Shown here: piece by piece, positions 48,780-58,195 of the stretch
Numbering within the stretch: position 1 is the stretch's first letter
Layout of the letters: each line of letters starts with the position of its first letter
Source of the DNA: Candidatus Limosilactobacillus excrementigallinarum
GTDB lineage: Bacteria > Bacillota > Bacilli > Lactobacillales > Lactobacillaceae
Assembly: GCA_019117445.1 (NCBI GenBank)
Contig: DWZS01000003.1
Coordinates: forward strand, 1 to 64,000
Reading direction: 5' to 3'
Length of the DNA: 64,000 nt
Translations under genes and position numbers: made by a program
The notes under the pieces: model-generated
What the model saw: the letters and a program-made list of their open reading frames with translations, nothing else
Database searches by the model: none
What the model was told of the DNA's origin: nothing

Positions 48780-51179
48780 TTAATTATTCGGCAAGATTAG
48801 CGTGCAATTTTGTGGATCAATCTGGTAGGTAATCGCTTCGTTCCCCCGGAGCGTCATTTCGTAATCCGTCGCGAAGAGAACTAATTCTAACTGGTGACCA
48901 GCTGCTAAAGTGTGGAAAATTGGTTGCAGGGAAAGTTCAACATCGACGAATTGCCCTGCGGTTAAATCATCGACGCTTGAAGCATCTCGCCGGTTTTGCA
49001 GATTAATGTGACCATATGAAATAACTTTGGCGTCCGTAGTTTCCTTTTGCAATTGGAATTCACGGAGGTCATCCTTACCAAAATGATAAGCAAGTTCCAG
49101 ACCACCTTTAGCTAAAATAACTGGTGAAACGGTTAAACGTTTGGCACTTCCACGGTCAACCAGACGGGCACTAAGCAGTCCGTGATCAGTGGAGGAGGCA
49201 ATCCGTACTTTCAACGTTGGGGTACCGCGTAATAGCCAGTCTTCCTTTAAAGGAGCACCAACAAAGTGGGCGCTAAAGTGACCATCAAAGTCGTTCAACA
49301 GGGCTTGCGACCATTCAGCGGGCTTTTGACACCATTTTTGGTAGGTGGCATCATCTTGCTGGTCATTAAATTTAACGAGCCTAGAAGTAGTAGCATTTTC
49401 GGTGGTTAGACTGTTATTTGTTAAATTCAGAGTTGTACTTTGGTTACCCGACCAGTTAGTGTAGGTTGTCCAAGTTTCGGGGTGGACATTATCTTGAACT
49501 AAGACATCCGGGAGCAGCTCGTCAGCATGGTTATCCAGTTCCCATAATTTATTAGCAAACCAGAGATTGATCATTTCAGAAAAATCAAGGGAACGGAAGG
49601 CATTGATATAAATGTGCTGACCTTGGTGAAGGATTAATTTACTAGTGTTGGGCATTCCGGAGAGGGCATCGTAGAGGTTCTTCACATTGACCGGCTTAAC
49701 GTTCCAATCGTTTAAACCATGGACCATCATTACGGAACATTTAATATTATCAACGTTTGGCAGGTAATTACGGTGAGCCCAGAAACCGTTATAATTACCA
49801 GTTGCACGGTCTTCGGCAGCGGTTAAGCCTTTCATATAGCGATTATTCGTTGCTTCAATCCGGCGATAGTCTGCTGGTGACTTGGTCCGACTGAAGGTTT
49901 CAGCTGCCAAAACATCCGCGTCTTCCCCTTGAAAACCACCTGGCGCCATGACTAAACCATTTTCTCTATAATAGTCATACCAGTTGGAAATGGCTGCTTC
50001 ACTGACGATTGCCTTTAGCCCAGCCACCCCAGTTGTGGCAACGGCAGTGGCCAGGGTGCCGAGGTAAGAACGACCAGTCATCCCCACGTTGCCATTGCAC
50101 CAGTTCGCGCGGATAGCAATACCGCTTGTGCGGTCGGTAAAGGCTCGACGATCACCATGCAGCCATTCGACAACAGCTTTCATGGAGTCAGTTTGTTCTG
50201 GCGAACCACAAGTTTGCAGGCCATCGGAGTCCTTGGTGCCAATTCCAGAAGCATAGACAATGGCATAGCCGCGCACGCTCAGGTAAGTATTAAGTGTATA
50301 TGCAGGTGTGGTACTAAATGATTCGGCCGCGGTCTGGCTCTCACCGTTGACGGTTTGCTTAGTAAAGGTCATTGGAAAATCAGGTTCAGTAGGGGATTGG
50401 CCGTGAGGATCCTTATGGGTCAGTGGAACATTAACGTTGTGGGTAATTTCTTCACCCCACTTGTCATTAGTCCCCTGATTGTACGGACTCGCAGTAAAGA
50501 CTGCCGGCACTTTAAGGCCGTCATTACTATCTGCGGGGCGCATAATTTCAACCTTCACGAGATCAGCTTTTCCATCGTAGTCAGTGTCCATGTCGGTTTC
50601 AACATAGACAACTTCACGGATGAAACGTGTCGGGTCAAAACTGGCAATGGGCTTGCCATTAAAGTAGATTGGTTTTTGACTAGCGGGTAACGCGTAAGTC
50701 CACGTGAGCATCCCTTGACTCGTTAGGCGATCGAGCAGATTTTGGCCGAGTTTCGTGCGCGTATTTAATAACAGGTAGAAAGCGTCGATCACGTTAGCAG
50801 TAGTCCAGTGTTCGTGGTGCTCCATTGGCAGTTGAATTTTCTTCATGCCGGTGATGGGATCGTCAATCGCAAAATCAATTGCTGGTTCAAATTGAAGCAA
50901 TTGCAGTGCAACCAGGTAGAAGACTTGGTCAGTTAAAGGCAGATTCTGGTCTAGCCAATCAGTAATTGATTGGTCAGGAGTAGCAAGAAGGCTATTTAAC
51001 CATTCGTGATCCAAGGCGGGTGTGTGGTCGGCAATGTGGATGCGGGTTAGTAGCTTTACCCAAAGCTGGTTAGGACTTAATTGTTGTTCTTCATCTGGAT
51101 GCAACAAATGAATGGTTTGCAGTTCGGTTACGCGCTGCTGATGGTCAGCAGGAGCGATGGCAAATTGATTATTTTTCAT
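48780..51179 (-). CDS. pepX: Xaa-Pro dipeptidyl-peptidase
   Basis: GMTGRSYLGTLATAVATTGV catalytic Ser region; S15-family length and domains; start at MKNNQFAIAP. Confidence 0.95.
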   Translation of the reverse strand: MKNNQFAIAPADHQQRVTELQTIHLLHPDEEQQLSPNQLWVKLLTRIHIADHTPALDHEWLNSLLATPDQSITDWLDQNLPLTDQVFYLVALQLLQFEPAIDFAIDDPITGMKKIQLPMEHHEHWTTANVIDAFYLLLNTRTKLGQNLLDRLTSQGMLTWTYALPASQKPIYFNGKPIASFDPTRFIREVVYVETDMDTDYDGKADLVKVEIMRPADSNDGLKVPAVFTASPYNQGTNDKWGEEITHNVNVPLTHKDPHGQSPTEPDFPMTFTKQTVNGESQTAAESFSTTPAYTLNTYLSVRGYAIVYASGIGTKDSDGLQTCGSPEQTDSMKAVVEWLHGDRRAFTDRTSGIAIRANWCNGNVGMTGRSYLGTLATAVATTGVAGLKAIVSEAAISNWYDYYRENGLVMAPGGFQGEDADVLAAETFSRTKSPADYRRIEATNNRYMKGLTAAEDRATGNYNGFWAHRNYLPNVDNIKCSVMMVHGLNDWNVKPVNVKNLYDALSGMPNTSKLILHQGQHIYINAFRSLDFSEMINLWFANKLWELDNHADELLPDVLVQDNVHPETWTTYTNWSGNQSTTLNLTNNSLTTENATTSRLVKFNDQQDDATYQKWCQKPAEWSQALLNDFDGHFSAHFVGAPLKEDWLLRGTPTLKVRIASSTDHGLLSARLVDRGSAKRLTVSPVILAKGGLELAYHFGKDDLREFQLQKETTDAKVISYGHINLQNRRDASSVDDLTAGQFVDVELSLQPIFHTLAAGHQLELVLFATDYEMTLRGNEAITYQIDPQNCTLILPNN

Positions 51180-51309
51180 GGAAACGACACCTCGTATCAA
51201 TATTGTTATTCTTTACCATTGTACTCTCCGTCGGTGGTCAGAGACCAAATTATTTGTAATAAAAAAGGAGCAGGACAGCAACTTTGCTATCTAGCTCCCT
51301 AAGCGCAAA

Positions 51310-52704
51310 TTATTTCTCTGATGCAATTGTACTGTGGTGGTAACCATAGCTGAAGTAAATGATAATACCGATTACGAACCAGATTCCTGCACCGATAAAG
51401 GTGGTCTTACCAAGCTGACAAATCATCCAGATACAAGCCAAACCGGAGATGATTGGTAGAAGTGGGTAAAGTGGTACTTGGAAGCCACCTTGATTATCAA
51501 TATCTTGCCGGTGGCGGAGTGGAATAATCCCGAATGAAACAAAAGTAAATGCTAATAGTGTCCCGATATTAACCAGACTAGTTAATTCGTCAAGGGAAAC
51601 CAGACCACCCATAATCGCGATGATGATCGTTACAAATAGCAAGGCATTTTCTGGAGTTTCACCTTTCTGAGCATTTAACTTACTGAGCGGTTTTGGCAAT
51701 AAACCATCCCGGCCGATTGAGTACACTAATCGTGAACTGGCAAAAATGGTGGTAATCATCATGGTGAACATTCCGATCAGTGCCCCAATGGCTAAGGTAT
51801 CTGCTAACCATCCTTGGTTGACAAGATTCAAAGCATAGGAGACGGGGTTGGCAACGTCCAACTTGGTGTATTTCACCATGCCCACTAAGACTGCTGAAAC
51901 TCCCATGTAGAGAATTGCCGCAATCAACAACGTGCCGAGAATACCAATTGGCATGTTCTTTTTAGGGTTTTTAACTTCAGCGGCAGAACTTGAGACGGCA
52001 TCGAAGCCTAGAAAGGCAAAGAAGACGGTTGTCGCACCCTTCAAAATTCCGCCAATCTTGTAGGGCATAAATGGATGATAATTGGCTGGCTTAATAAAGA
52101 AGAGGCCGACACCAATGAATAGTAAAATAATAACGATTTTTAAAATTACCATAGCATTATTAACTCGCTTGGACGATTGCATTCCTCGTGAAAGAATCAA
52201 ACTGACCACGAGCACCACGAGTACGGCCACCAGGTTAAAATAGGTTCCGTGGGCGGGATCAAAGGGTCCAGACACGGCTTTTGGAATGTGAATACCAAAG
52301 CTGGCTAACAATGCGTTAAAGTAGGCGGACCAACCAGTCGAAACGGTAGCCACCGCGAGCATGTATTCGAGCACGAGGGCCCAACCCAGAATCCAGCCGA
52401 TAAATTCACCGAAAATGATGTTTCCGTAGGAGTAGGCACTCCCGGCGACGGGCAGAGCGGATGAGAATTCCGCATAACACATTGCCGCGAGCGCACAGAC
52501 AATTGCGGCTAACAGAAATGAAACAATGACGCCGGGTCCAGCAGCGTTGGCTGCCACCGTCCCTGGCAGGATAAAGATCCCAGTTCCGATGACCGCACCA
52601 ACACCCATCGTCATTAAATCGAAAGCGGAGAGCGATTTAACGAAGTGCTGGTCGGCTCCTAAGTAATTTGAAAGACTTTCCTTTCTGAAAATCTTTAAGT
52701 GCAT
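51310..52704 (-). CDS. APC-family amino acid permease (cationic amino acid transporter-like)
   Basis: GVGAVIGTGIFILPGTVAANAAGPGVIVSFLLAAIVCALAAMCYAEF. Confidence 0.92.
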   Translation of the reverse strand: MHLKIFRKESLSNYLGADQHFVKSLSAFDLMTMGVGAVIGTGIFILPGTVAANAAGPGVIVSFLLAAIVCALAAMCYAEFSSALPVAGSAYSYGNIIFGEFIGWILGWALVLEYMLAVATVSTGWSAYFNALLASFGIHIPKAVSGPFDPAHGTYFNLVAVLVVLVVSLILSRGMQSSKRVNNAMVILKIVIILLFIGVGLFFIKPANYHPFMPYKIGGILKGATTVFFAFLGFDAVSSSAAEVKNPKKNMPIGILGTLLIAAILYMGVSAVLVGMVKYTKLDVANPVSYALNLVNQGWLADTLAIGALIGMFTMMITTIFASSRLVYSIGRDGLLPKPLSKLNAQKGETPENALLFVTIIIAIMGGLVSLDELTSLVNIGTLLAFTFVSFGIIPLRHRQDIDNQGGFQVPLYPLLPIISGLACIWMICQLGKTTFIGAGIWFVIGIIIYFSYGYHHSTIASEK

Positions 52705-52816
52705 AATCACTAACCACCTTTGTTATAATGTTCTATAATATAGATTCCATATTAGGACTATGATAAAGTCAGTTAATATTAAAAGTCAATTAAAAAATCA
52801 TTAAGGGGTGTTCAGA

Positions 52817-53239
52817 ATGGCAATTGAAGTGACTGCTGGAGCAGTCGTTTACCGGCGGAACAATGGTGAACTGCAATACCTATTACTGGAAAGTACAAAT
52901 AAGGGAAACTTCTGGGGCTTTCCGAAGGGCCATGTTGAGGTGAACGAAACCTTGGAAGCAACTGCCCACCGGGAAATCAAAGAAGAAACTTCGCTAGATC
53001 TACCGATTGATACGAGCTTTCATGTGTATACAGAATATGATTTGCCAAATGGTAACCGGAAGCAAATGACCCTTTATACTGCAGTCCTTCCAGAACCAGA
53101 AGCACTGGATCTTCAGGCTGCAGAAATTAAGGATGCGGGCTGGTTTAACTATGATGCAGCCCGGCAACGACTAACCTATAGTAACCTCAAAGAACTTTTA
53201 GATAAGGTTCACGCCCACCTAGTTAATCAGCAGAGCTAA
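52817..53239 (+). CDS. NUDIX hydrolase
   Basis: GFPKGHVEVNETLEATAHREIKEETSL Nudix box. Confidence 0.94.
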   Translation: MAIEVTAGAVVYRRNNGELQYLLLESTNKGNFWGFPKGHVEVNETLEATAHREIKEETSLDLPIDTSFHVYTEYDLPNGNRKQMTLYTAVLPEPEALDLQAAEIKDAGWFNYDAARQRLTYSNLKELLDKVHAHLVNQQS

Positions 53240-53793
53240 TGGAAAATAAAAAAGTATTTGTCATTACCGGTGCAACGGGGTCGGGAAAGACCACGGTTGC
53301 CCGTTATTTAAAGAAAAAGTATGACATGTTTAAGGTGATCACCCATACGACCCGAACACCGCGGTCGAATGAACAAAATGGGGTTGATTACTATTTTGAA
53401 AATCGTGATTCAATGCAAAAATTACATTTATTGGAGAAGGTTGAATATGACCATCATTGGTATGGTTCTTCATTAGAAGGGTTAAAGCAGGGGTGGCAAA
53501 ATCATCAATTTGATGTCATTGTGTTGGATACCAAGGGTGCGATTACCTATAAAGAAAAACTTGGCGATCAAGCAGTCATTATTTTTCTGACGGTTTCCCA
53601 TCTAAAAAAACTGGCTGAACGACTCAAAGCGCGGGGCGACCTGAAAAAGGCGATTACTTCACGGCTGAACAGTGCTGAATATGAGCGCGACCTGACCTTA
53701 CCACCTGAATTGAAAGGTAGAGCCCACGTAATTGTGAACGATCGATGGAAAGAAACGACTGCTAAATTGGATCAGATTCTTCGTCAGAAATAG
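53239..53793 (+). CDS. Guanylate kinase-like P-loop protein
   Basis: VITGATGSGKTTVARYL, THTTRTPRSNEQNGVDYYF; TAATG coupling with the NUDIX gene. Confidence 0.82.
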   Translation: MENKKVFVITGATGSGKTTVARYLKKKYDMFKVITHTTRTPRSNEQNGVDYYFENRDSMQKLHLLEKVEYDHHWYGSSLEGLKQGWQNHQFDVIVLDTKGAITYKEKLGDQAVIIFLTVSHLKKLAERLKARGDLKKAITSRLNSAEYERDLTLPPELKGRAHVIVNDRWKETTAKLDQILRQK

Positions 53794-53804
53794 GAGCAAA
53801 CGAT

Positions 53805-54248
53805 ATGACGGAAAGTTTAAGACATGCCAAACAGTTAATTAAACAGCAGGGATTGCGTTGGACTAAGCAACGAGAATCTTTGATTAATATTTTGGATTCT
53901 TTCTTAGAACGGTACGTTGATATTACGGAAGTTGACCGTCAAATGCGTCAACAATACCCAAGTATTAGTCACGACACGATCTACCGTAATCTGCAGGAAT
54001 TTAAAGAGCTTAAGTTAGTGGAAACTAAGCAGGGTACGAATGGTTTGATGGTCAAATTAGAATGTGATCCGCACCATCATCACCACTTTATTTGCCAAAA
54101 CTGTGGCAAAGTGCAAGAAATTAAAATGCCTAATTTTGACTATGCTGCCTATCAAGCCCAGCTACCGGGAGCTAAGATTACTGGCCATAGTTTTGAACTG
54201 TATGGCTATTGCGCAGAATGTCAGCGAAAATTAAAGCGAAAATCTTAG
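53805..54248 (+). CDS. Fur-family transcriptional regulator
   Basis: LRWTKQRESLINIL, HDTIYRNLQEFKELKLV, CDPHHHHHFICQNCGKVQEI, CAECQRK. Confidence 0.92.
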   Translation: MTESLRHAKQLIKQQGLRWTKQRESLINILDSFLERYVDITEVDRQMRQQYPSISHDTIYRNLQEFKELKLVETKQGTNGLMVKLECDPHHHHHFICQNCGKVQEIKMPNFDYAAYQAQLPGAKITGHSFELYGYCAECQRKLKRKS

Positions 54249-54312
54249 AAGATCCTTAACATTCATCAAGGGGAAAGTTGATTATAATTGGGTACTAAAA
54301 GGAGCGTAGAAT

Positions 54313-54726
54313 ATGTTAAAAACACCACCATTTGTTACCCCATTTGCGCTAGTGTCATTAGTGTTAGCATTAGGTGCAACGAACGTGGTGGTTAACAAAA
54401 CCACCCATACTAATGAAGGGGCCAAAGTAACTAATACGCGGACTGATCGCAGAACTACTGATGATCGGCAGCAAAATGATAGTAACCGGAATAGTGATAG
54501 CGATAATCGGGATCGTGATGACCAATCGTCATCATCATCTGTGACACGCCAGAGCCAATCCAGTACAACAACAAATAATAATGCCGGGACGACCGGCCAA
54601 AACGAAACGACGACTAATAAATCGAATTCTACTAACGAAAATGCCACCACTACTAATAATGGCACTAATGGTAGTACCAATAATACCCAAACCAATACTA
54701 CTGGTGGAACAGAAAGTAATAACTAA
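54313..54726 (+). CDS. Membrane-anchored or secreted Thr/Asn/Ser-rich low-complexity protein
   Basis: Hydrophobic N-terminus then a ~100-aa disordered T/N/S/D/R-rich tail; SD ggagcgtagaat upstream. Confidence 0.7.
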   Translation: MLKTPPFVTPFALVSLVLALGATNVVVNKTTHTNEGAKVTNTRTDRRTTDDRQQNDSNRNSDSDNRDRDDQSSSSSVTRQSQSSTTTNNNAGTTGQNETTTNKSNSTNENATTTNNGTNGSTNNTQTNTTGGTESNN

Positions 54727-54738
54727 GGAGGGTAACGA

Positions 54739-55608
54739 ATGTTTAGTTTTCTTGATATGATTAACCACTCGCTGGGTTATTTTAATATCAATACCAAGTT
54801 AAAAAATAAAATCTATACAGTGGTTGCCTTTCTAGGGGATCTTTACCTAATTTATGTCACCTACCGATTACTTGCTAACCACGTTTGGATGCGAGGATTC
54901 CTATATTGTCTAGCGGTCCTGGCCATTACTTACTATGTATATCTGAATGCGGTTTATTATTTTCTGGATCGTACTTCGCAATTTGACGTTTTATCGCCAT
55001 GGCTGGTTAAAATTACGGGTTATGATCAAAGTAATGAAAACCGTGGACAAACGCGGGCTGATCGGGCAGCGGCGATGATTAGTAATCAGGCGAATGGCTA
55101 TTTCACAGATAGTAACCTGATTAGCGCAGACGTATCGATTGATCGTGAGGAGCAGTATAACCTACGCCATTTAGTAGATCAGTTAGTTGAAGAAGGGATC
55201 TTTACAGCTGACTATAACGGTAAGGATGCGTCGGCAATTATCGATGAATACAATCAGACTCACCAGCCAGTAAATGCGCTGAATGATCATCAAACACCAC
55301 CATACTTTGATTTGGTCAATGACGAATTTGGTCACCGCTTGGAAATTTATGCTGGTTTGAACCAAATGGAACGAGTAAGGGTCGGTCACATTACAAAGGT
55401 CGGCTTGACTGATGTACACGCGGCTCATGAAAAGTACCGCCTATATTTAGCGAACGTCTTTGTTACTGGCGGGCCGCATAAGATTCCAGGTCGGCGGGGA
55501 ACAACTATCTTGACGGACGGTGATTTTGGTTTAGTTGCCCATGTGGCGTATAAAAATCGTGAGTCACAAGGTGCCGTTGGACAGCAACGGCGTAATTTAT
55601 ATCAATAA
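54739..55608 (+). CDS. Uncharacterised membrane protein (possibly DUF6681-type)
   Basis: 289-aa ORF with N-terminal TMs and soluble C-terminal domain; SD aaggaggg. Confidence 0.7.
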   Translation: MFSFLDMINHSLGYFNINTKLKNKIYTVVAFLGDLYLIYVTYRLLANHVWMRGFLYCLAVLAITYYVYLNAVYYFLDRTSQFDVLSPWLVKITGYDQSNENRGQTRADRAAAMISNQANGYFTDSNLISADVSIDREEQYNLRHLVDQLVEEGIFTADYNGKDASAIIDEYNQTHQPVNALNDHQTPPYFDLVNDEFGHRLEIYAGLNQMERVRVGHITKVGLTDVHAAHEKYRLYLANVFVTGGPHKIPGRRGTTILTDGDFGLVAHVAYKNRESQGAVGQQRRNLYQ

Positions 55609-55701
55609 AGTTATTACAGGCGATGGTTACCTAAAAAACGGTCAGCCATGGCCTGCTTTTTTTGTTAAAATAATATTATTACGTTTGTGGAGGAAAATAG
55701 G

Positions 55702-56637
55702 TTGGTTACGATTAGAACAATTGCTGCTAAGGCCGGTGTTTCAACATCGACAGCGTCACGCGCGTTAAATGATAATCCCCGGATTAGCAGTAAAACTCGT
55801 CAGCATGTTAAACAAATTGCCCGTGAATTAGGCTATCGGCCTAATTTTTCAGCCCGAAATTTAAGTCGCGGGGAAGCTAATATCATTGGGGTGGTTTTCC
55901 CAATTCCAGATGCCAAGACGACCCAACCCGCCAACCCATTTCATATTGAAATTATGTGGGGAATTGGTAAGGCGATTCGACGTAAAAACTATGAAATGAT
56001 GGTGGCGATGGGGACCAATCAAGCGGACCTAGTCCGTCAGGTTGAAGCGATGGCTCAGCAAGCCAAAGTTCATAAATTTGTCCTCTTGTATTCCCAAAAG
56101 GATGACCCCGTTGTGGATTACCTACGTCAGCATCAATTGTCATATGTCATTGTCGGCCATCCATATAATGCCCTGGACCGCTTTGTTGATAACGATAATG
56201 TTGCGGTCGGTGAGGCGGCCACCCAACGATTATGTACACTGCACAAATTACACCAACCCGTGTTTATTCAATCCACAACTGACCATTCTTTTGAAAATGA
56301 TCGACGAAAGGGATATGAACAAGCAATGCAAAGCAAGTCTTTGCAACCAATGGTCGTTAAGCTCTCTCCACAGGACGATTTAATGAAATGGCTGGCTAGT
56401 CATCCGGCAGTGGATGGGTTAGTTTTTGCTGATGATGTGATTTACCTGCGCTATGCCCGTCAGTTAAAAGAAACCGAACTACCGGTGGCCTGTTTTAATA
56501 ACAGTCAATGGATTAAAGTCGTCTTTAGCGATCAAAGTGTAATTGACCTGCAACCACAGAAGTTAGGGGCAGAAGCCGTGAAGTTATTGTTTAATCCGCG
56601 TCACCACCATATTTATGTACCGTACCAAGTCAGCTAA
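55702..56637 (+). CDS. LacI-family transcriptional regulator, TTG start
   Basis: (M)VTIRTIAAKAGVSTSTASRALNDNPRIS HTH; TTG after gtggaggaaaatagg. Confidence 0.9.
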   Translation: MVTIRTIAAKAGVSTSTASRALNDNPRISSKTRQHVKQIARELGYRPNFSARNLSRGEANIIGVVFPIPDAKTTQPANPFHIEIMWGIGKAIRRKNYEMMVAMGTNQADLVRQVEAMAQQAKVHKFVLLYSQKDDPVVDYLRQHQLSYVIVGHPYNALDRFVDNDNVAVGEAATQRLCTLHKLHQPVFIQSTTDHSFENDRRKGYEQAMQSKSLQPMVVKLSPQDDLMKWLASHPAVDGLVFADDVIYLRYARQLKETELPVACFNNSQWIKVVFSDQSVIDLQPQKLGAEAVKLLFNPRHHHIYVPYQVS

Positions 56638-56692
56638 ATCCAGTTAACAGGAGTGCTAATGCACGTAATCCAGGTTAGCTGGATTTTTTATT
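56637..56692 (+). terminator. Terminator downstream of LacI regulator
   Basis: aatccagttaac...gttagctggattttttatttt. Confidence 0.7.
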
Positions 56693-56702
56693 TTAAATTT
56701 TG

Positions 56703-56767
56703 TGCAAACGGTTGCATTGGATAATGATGTTTGGTATATTATTAGGCGTAATGTAAAAGCGCTTTCA
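56703..56767 (+). promoter_or_regulatory. LacI operator-like palindrome and cre-like site upstream of the maltose operon
   Basis: TGCAAACGGTTGCA (56703-56716); TAAAAGCGCTTTCA (56754-56767). Confidence 0.65.
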
Positions 56768-56786
56768 AAAACGCGGATTTTAAGGA

Positions 56787-58142
56787 GTGTTTGTTATGAG
56801 TCAAGAGAATTCACAAACTACTGGTTTGCCAACGCTCTCCAGTAGCATGATTTGGATGATCAACTTTGGCTTTTTGGGTGTGCAAACGGCATTTACCCTG
56901 CAAAGTTCGCAAATGAGTCGAATTTTCCAAACCATTGGTGCTGATCCAAATAACCTTGGATGGTTCTTTATTTTGCCACCATTGGCTGGTTTGATCGTTC
57001 AACCAATTATTGGTTATTATTCTGATCGAACCTGGGCACCTAAATTGGGTGGTCGGCGGCTTCCTTACTTGTTGTTAGGAACAATTGTGGCGGTAATTGT
57101 GATGCTCTTACTGCCCAACTCAGGGAGCTTTGGCTTTGGATATGGTTCACTAGCCGCACTTTGGTTTGGGGCAATTACGGTTGCCTTTCTTGATTTATCT
57201 TCCAATGTGGCGATGCAACCATTCAAGATGATGGTTGGTGACATGGTGAATGATGATCAAAAGAGCTATGCCTACGGAGTGCAAAGTTTCTTGTCAAACA
57301 CCGGGGCGGTACTGGCAGCGATCTTCCCATTTCTATTAACCTTGATGGGGGTTGCGAATAAAGCACCGAAGGGTGTGGTACCACAGTCAGTCATTATTTC
57401 CTTCTACGTTGGTGCTGCTTTACTGGTGATCACGAGCCTCTTCACGATTTTCCGGGTTCATGAATATGATCCAGCAACCTACGCTAAGTATCATGGCATT
57501 TCCGAAGCGGATAACAAAGAAGGCGGTAACTGGTTGACGTTGCTGAGACATGCACCAAAGGCTTTCTGGACGGTAACCCTAGTTCAATTCTTCTGCTGGT
57601 TTGCTTTCCAATACCTGTGGACTTACTCAGCGGGAGCCATTGCAAGTAACGTTTATGGAACGACGAATGCTTCAAGTGTCGGTTACCAAGATGCTGGTAA
57701 CTGGTATGGGGTTCTGGCGGCCGTTCAATCCATCGCTGCCGTGATTTGGTCATACGTCTTAGCCAAGGTGCCAAACAAGTATCACAAATTAGGGTATGCT
57801 GGTAGCCTTTTGCTCGGGGCCATCGGTTTTATCTCCGTCTTCTATATTCATGACAAGTGGACGTTAATTATTTCGTATACATTGGTCGGGATCGCCTGGG
57901 CCGGCATGAACACTTACCCACTGACCATTGTGACGAATGCATTATCTGGTAAGCATATGGGAACCTATCTCGGATTATTCAACGGCTCCATTTGTTTGCC
58001 ACAAATTGTTGCTTCACTGTTGAGTTTTGTGCTCTTCCCAATGCTGGGTGGTTCACAAGTCCACATGTTCCTGCTCGGTGGGGTGGTAATGATTTTAGCT
58101 GCCTTGTCAGTTGGAACAATTCACGAAACATATGTCCGCTAG
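56787..58142 (+). CDS. MFS transporter, probable maltose:H+ symporter by context
   Basis: 12-TM SLC45/GPH-like MFS directly upstream of the maltose phosphorylase gene. Confidence 0.85.
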   Translation: MFVMSQENSQTTGLPTLSSSMIWMINFGFLGVQTAFTLQSSQMSRIFQTIGADPNNLGWFFILPPLAGLIVQPIIGYYSDRTWAPKLGGRRLPYLLLGTIVAVIVMLLLPNSGSFGFGYGSLAALWFGAITVAFLDLSSNVAMQPFKMMVGDMVNDDQKSYAYGVQSFLSNTGAVLAAIFPFLLTLMGVANKAPKGVVPQSVIISFYVGAALLVITSLFTIFRVHEYDPATYAKYHGISEADNKEGGNWLTLLRHAPKAFWTVTLVQFFCWFAFQYLWTYSAGAIASNVYGTTNASSVGYQDAGNWYGVLAAVQSIAAVIWSYVLAKVPNKYHKLGYAGSLLLGAIGFISVFYIHDKWTLIISYTLVGIAWAGMNTYPLTIVTNALSGKHMGTYLGLFNGSICLPQIVASLLSFVLFPMLGGSQVHMFLLGGVVMILAALSVGTIHETYVR

Positions 58143-58195
58143 AAAGTTATTAAGAGAATTGAATTAAAAGGTTTAAAGTAAGAAAGGAATTTACC

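Noticed and set aside
54282-54695. 137-aa minus-strand Leu/Val-rich ORF opposite the Thr/Asn-rich gene
   Set aside because: Arises from the low-complexity composition of the sense gene; no SD seen
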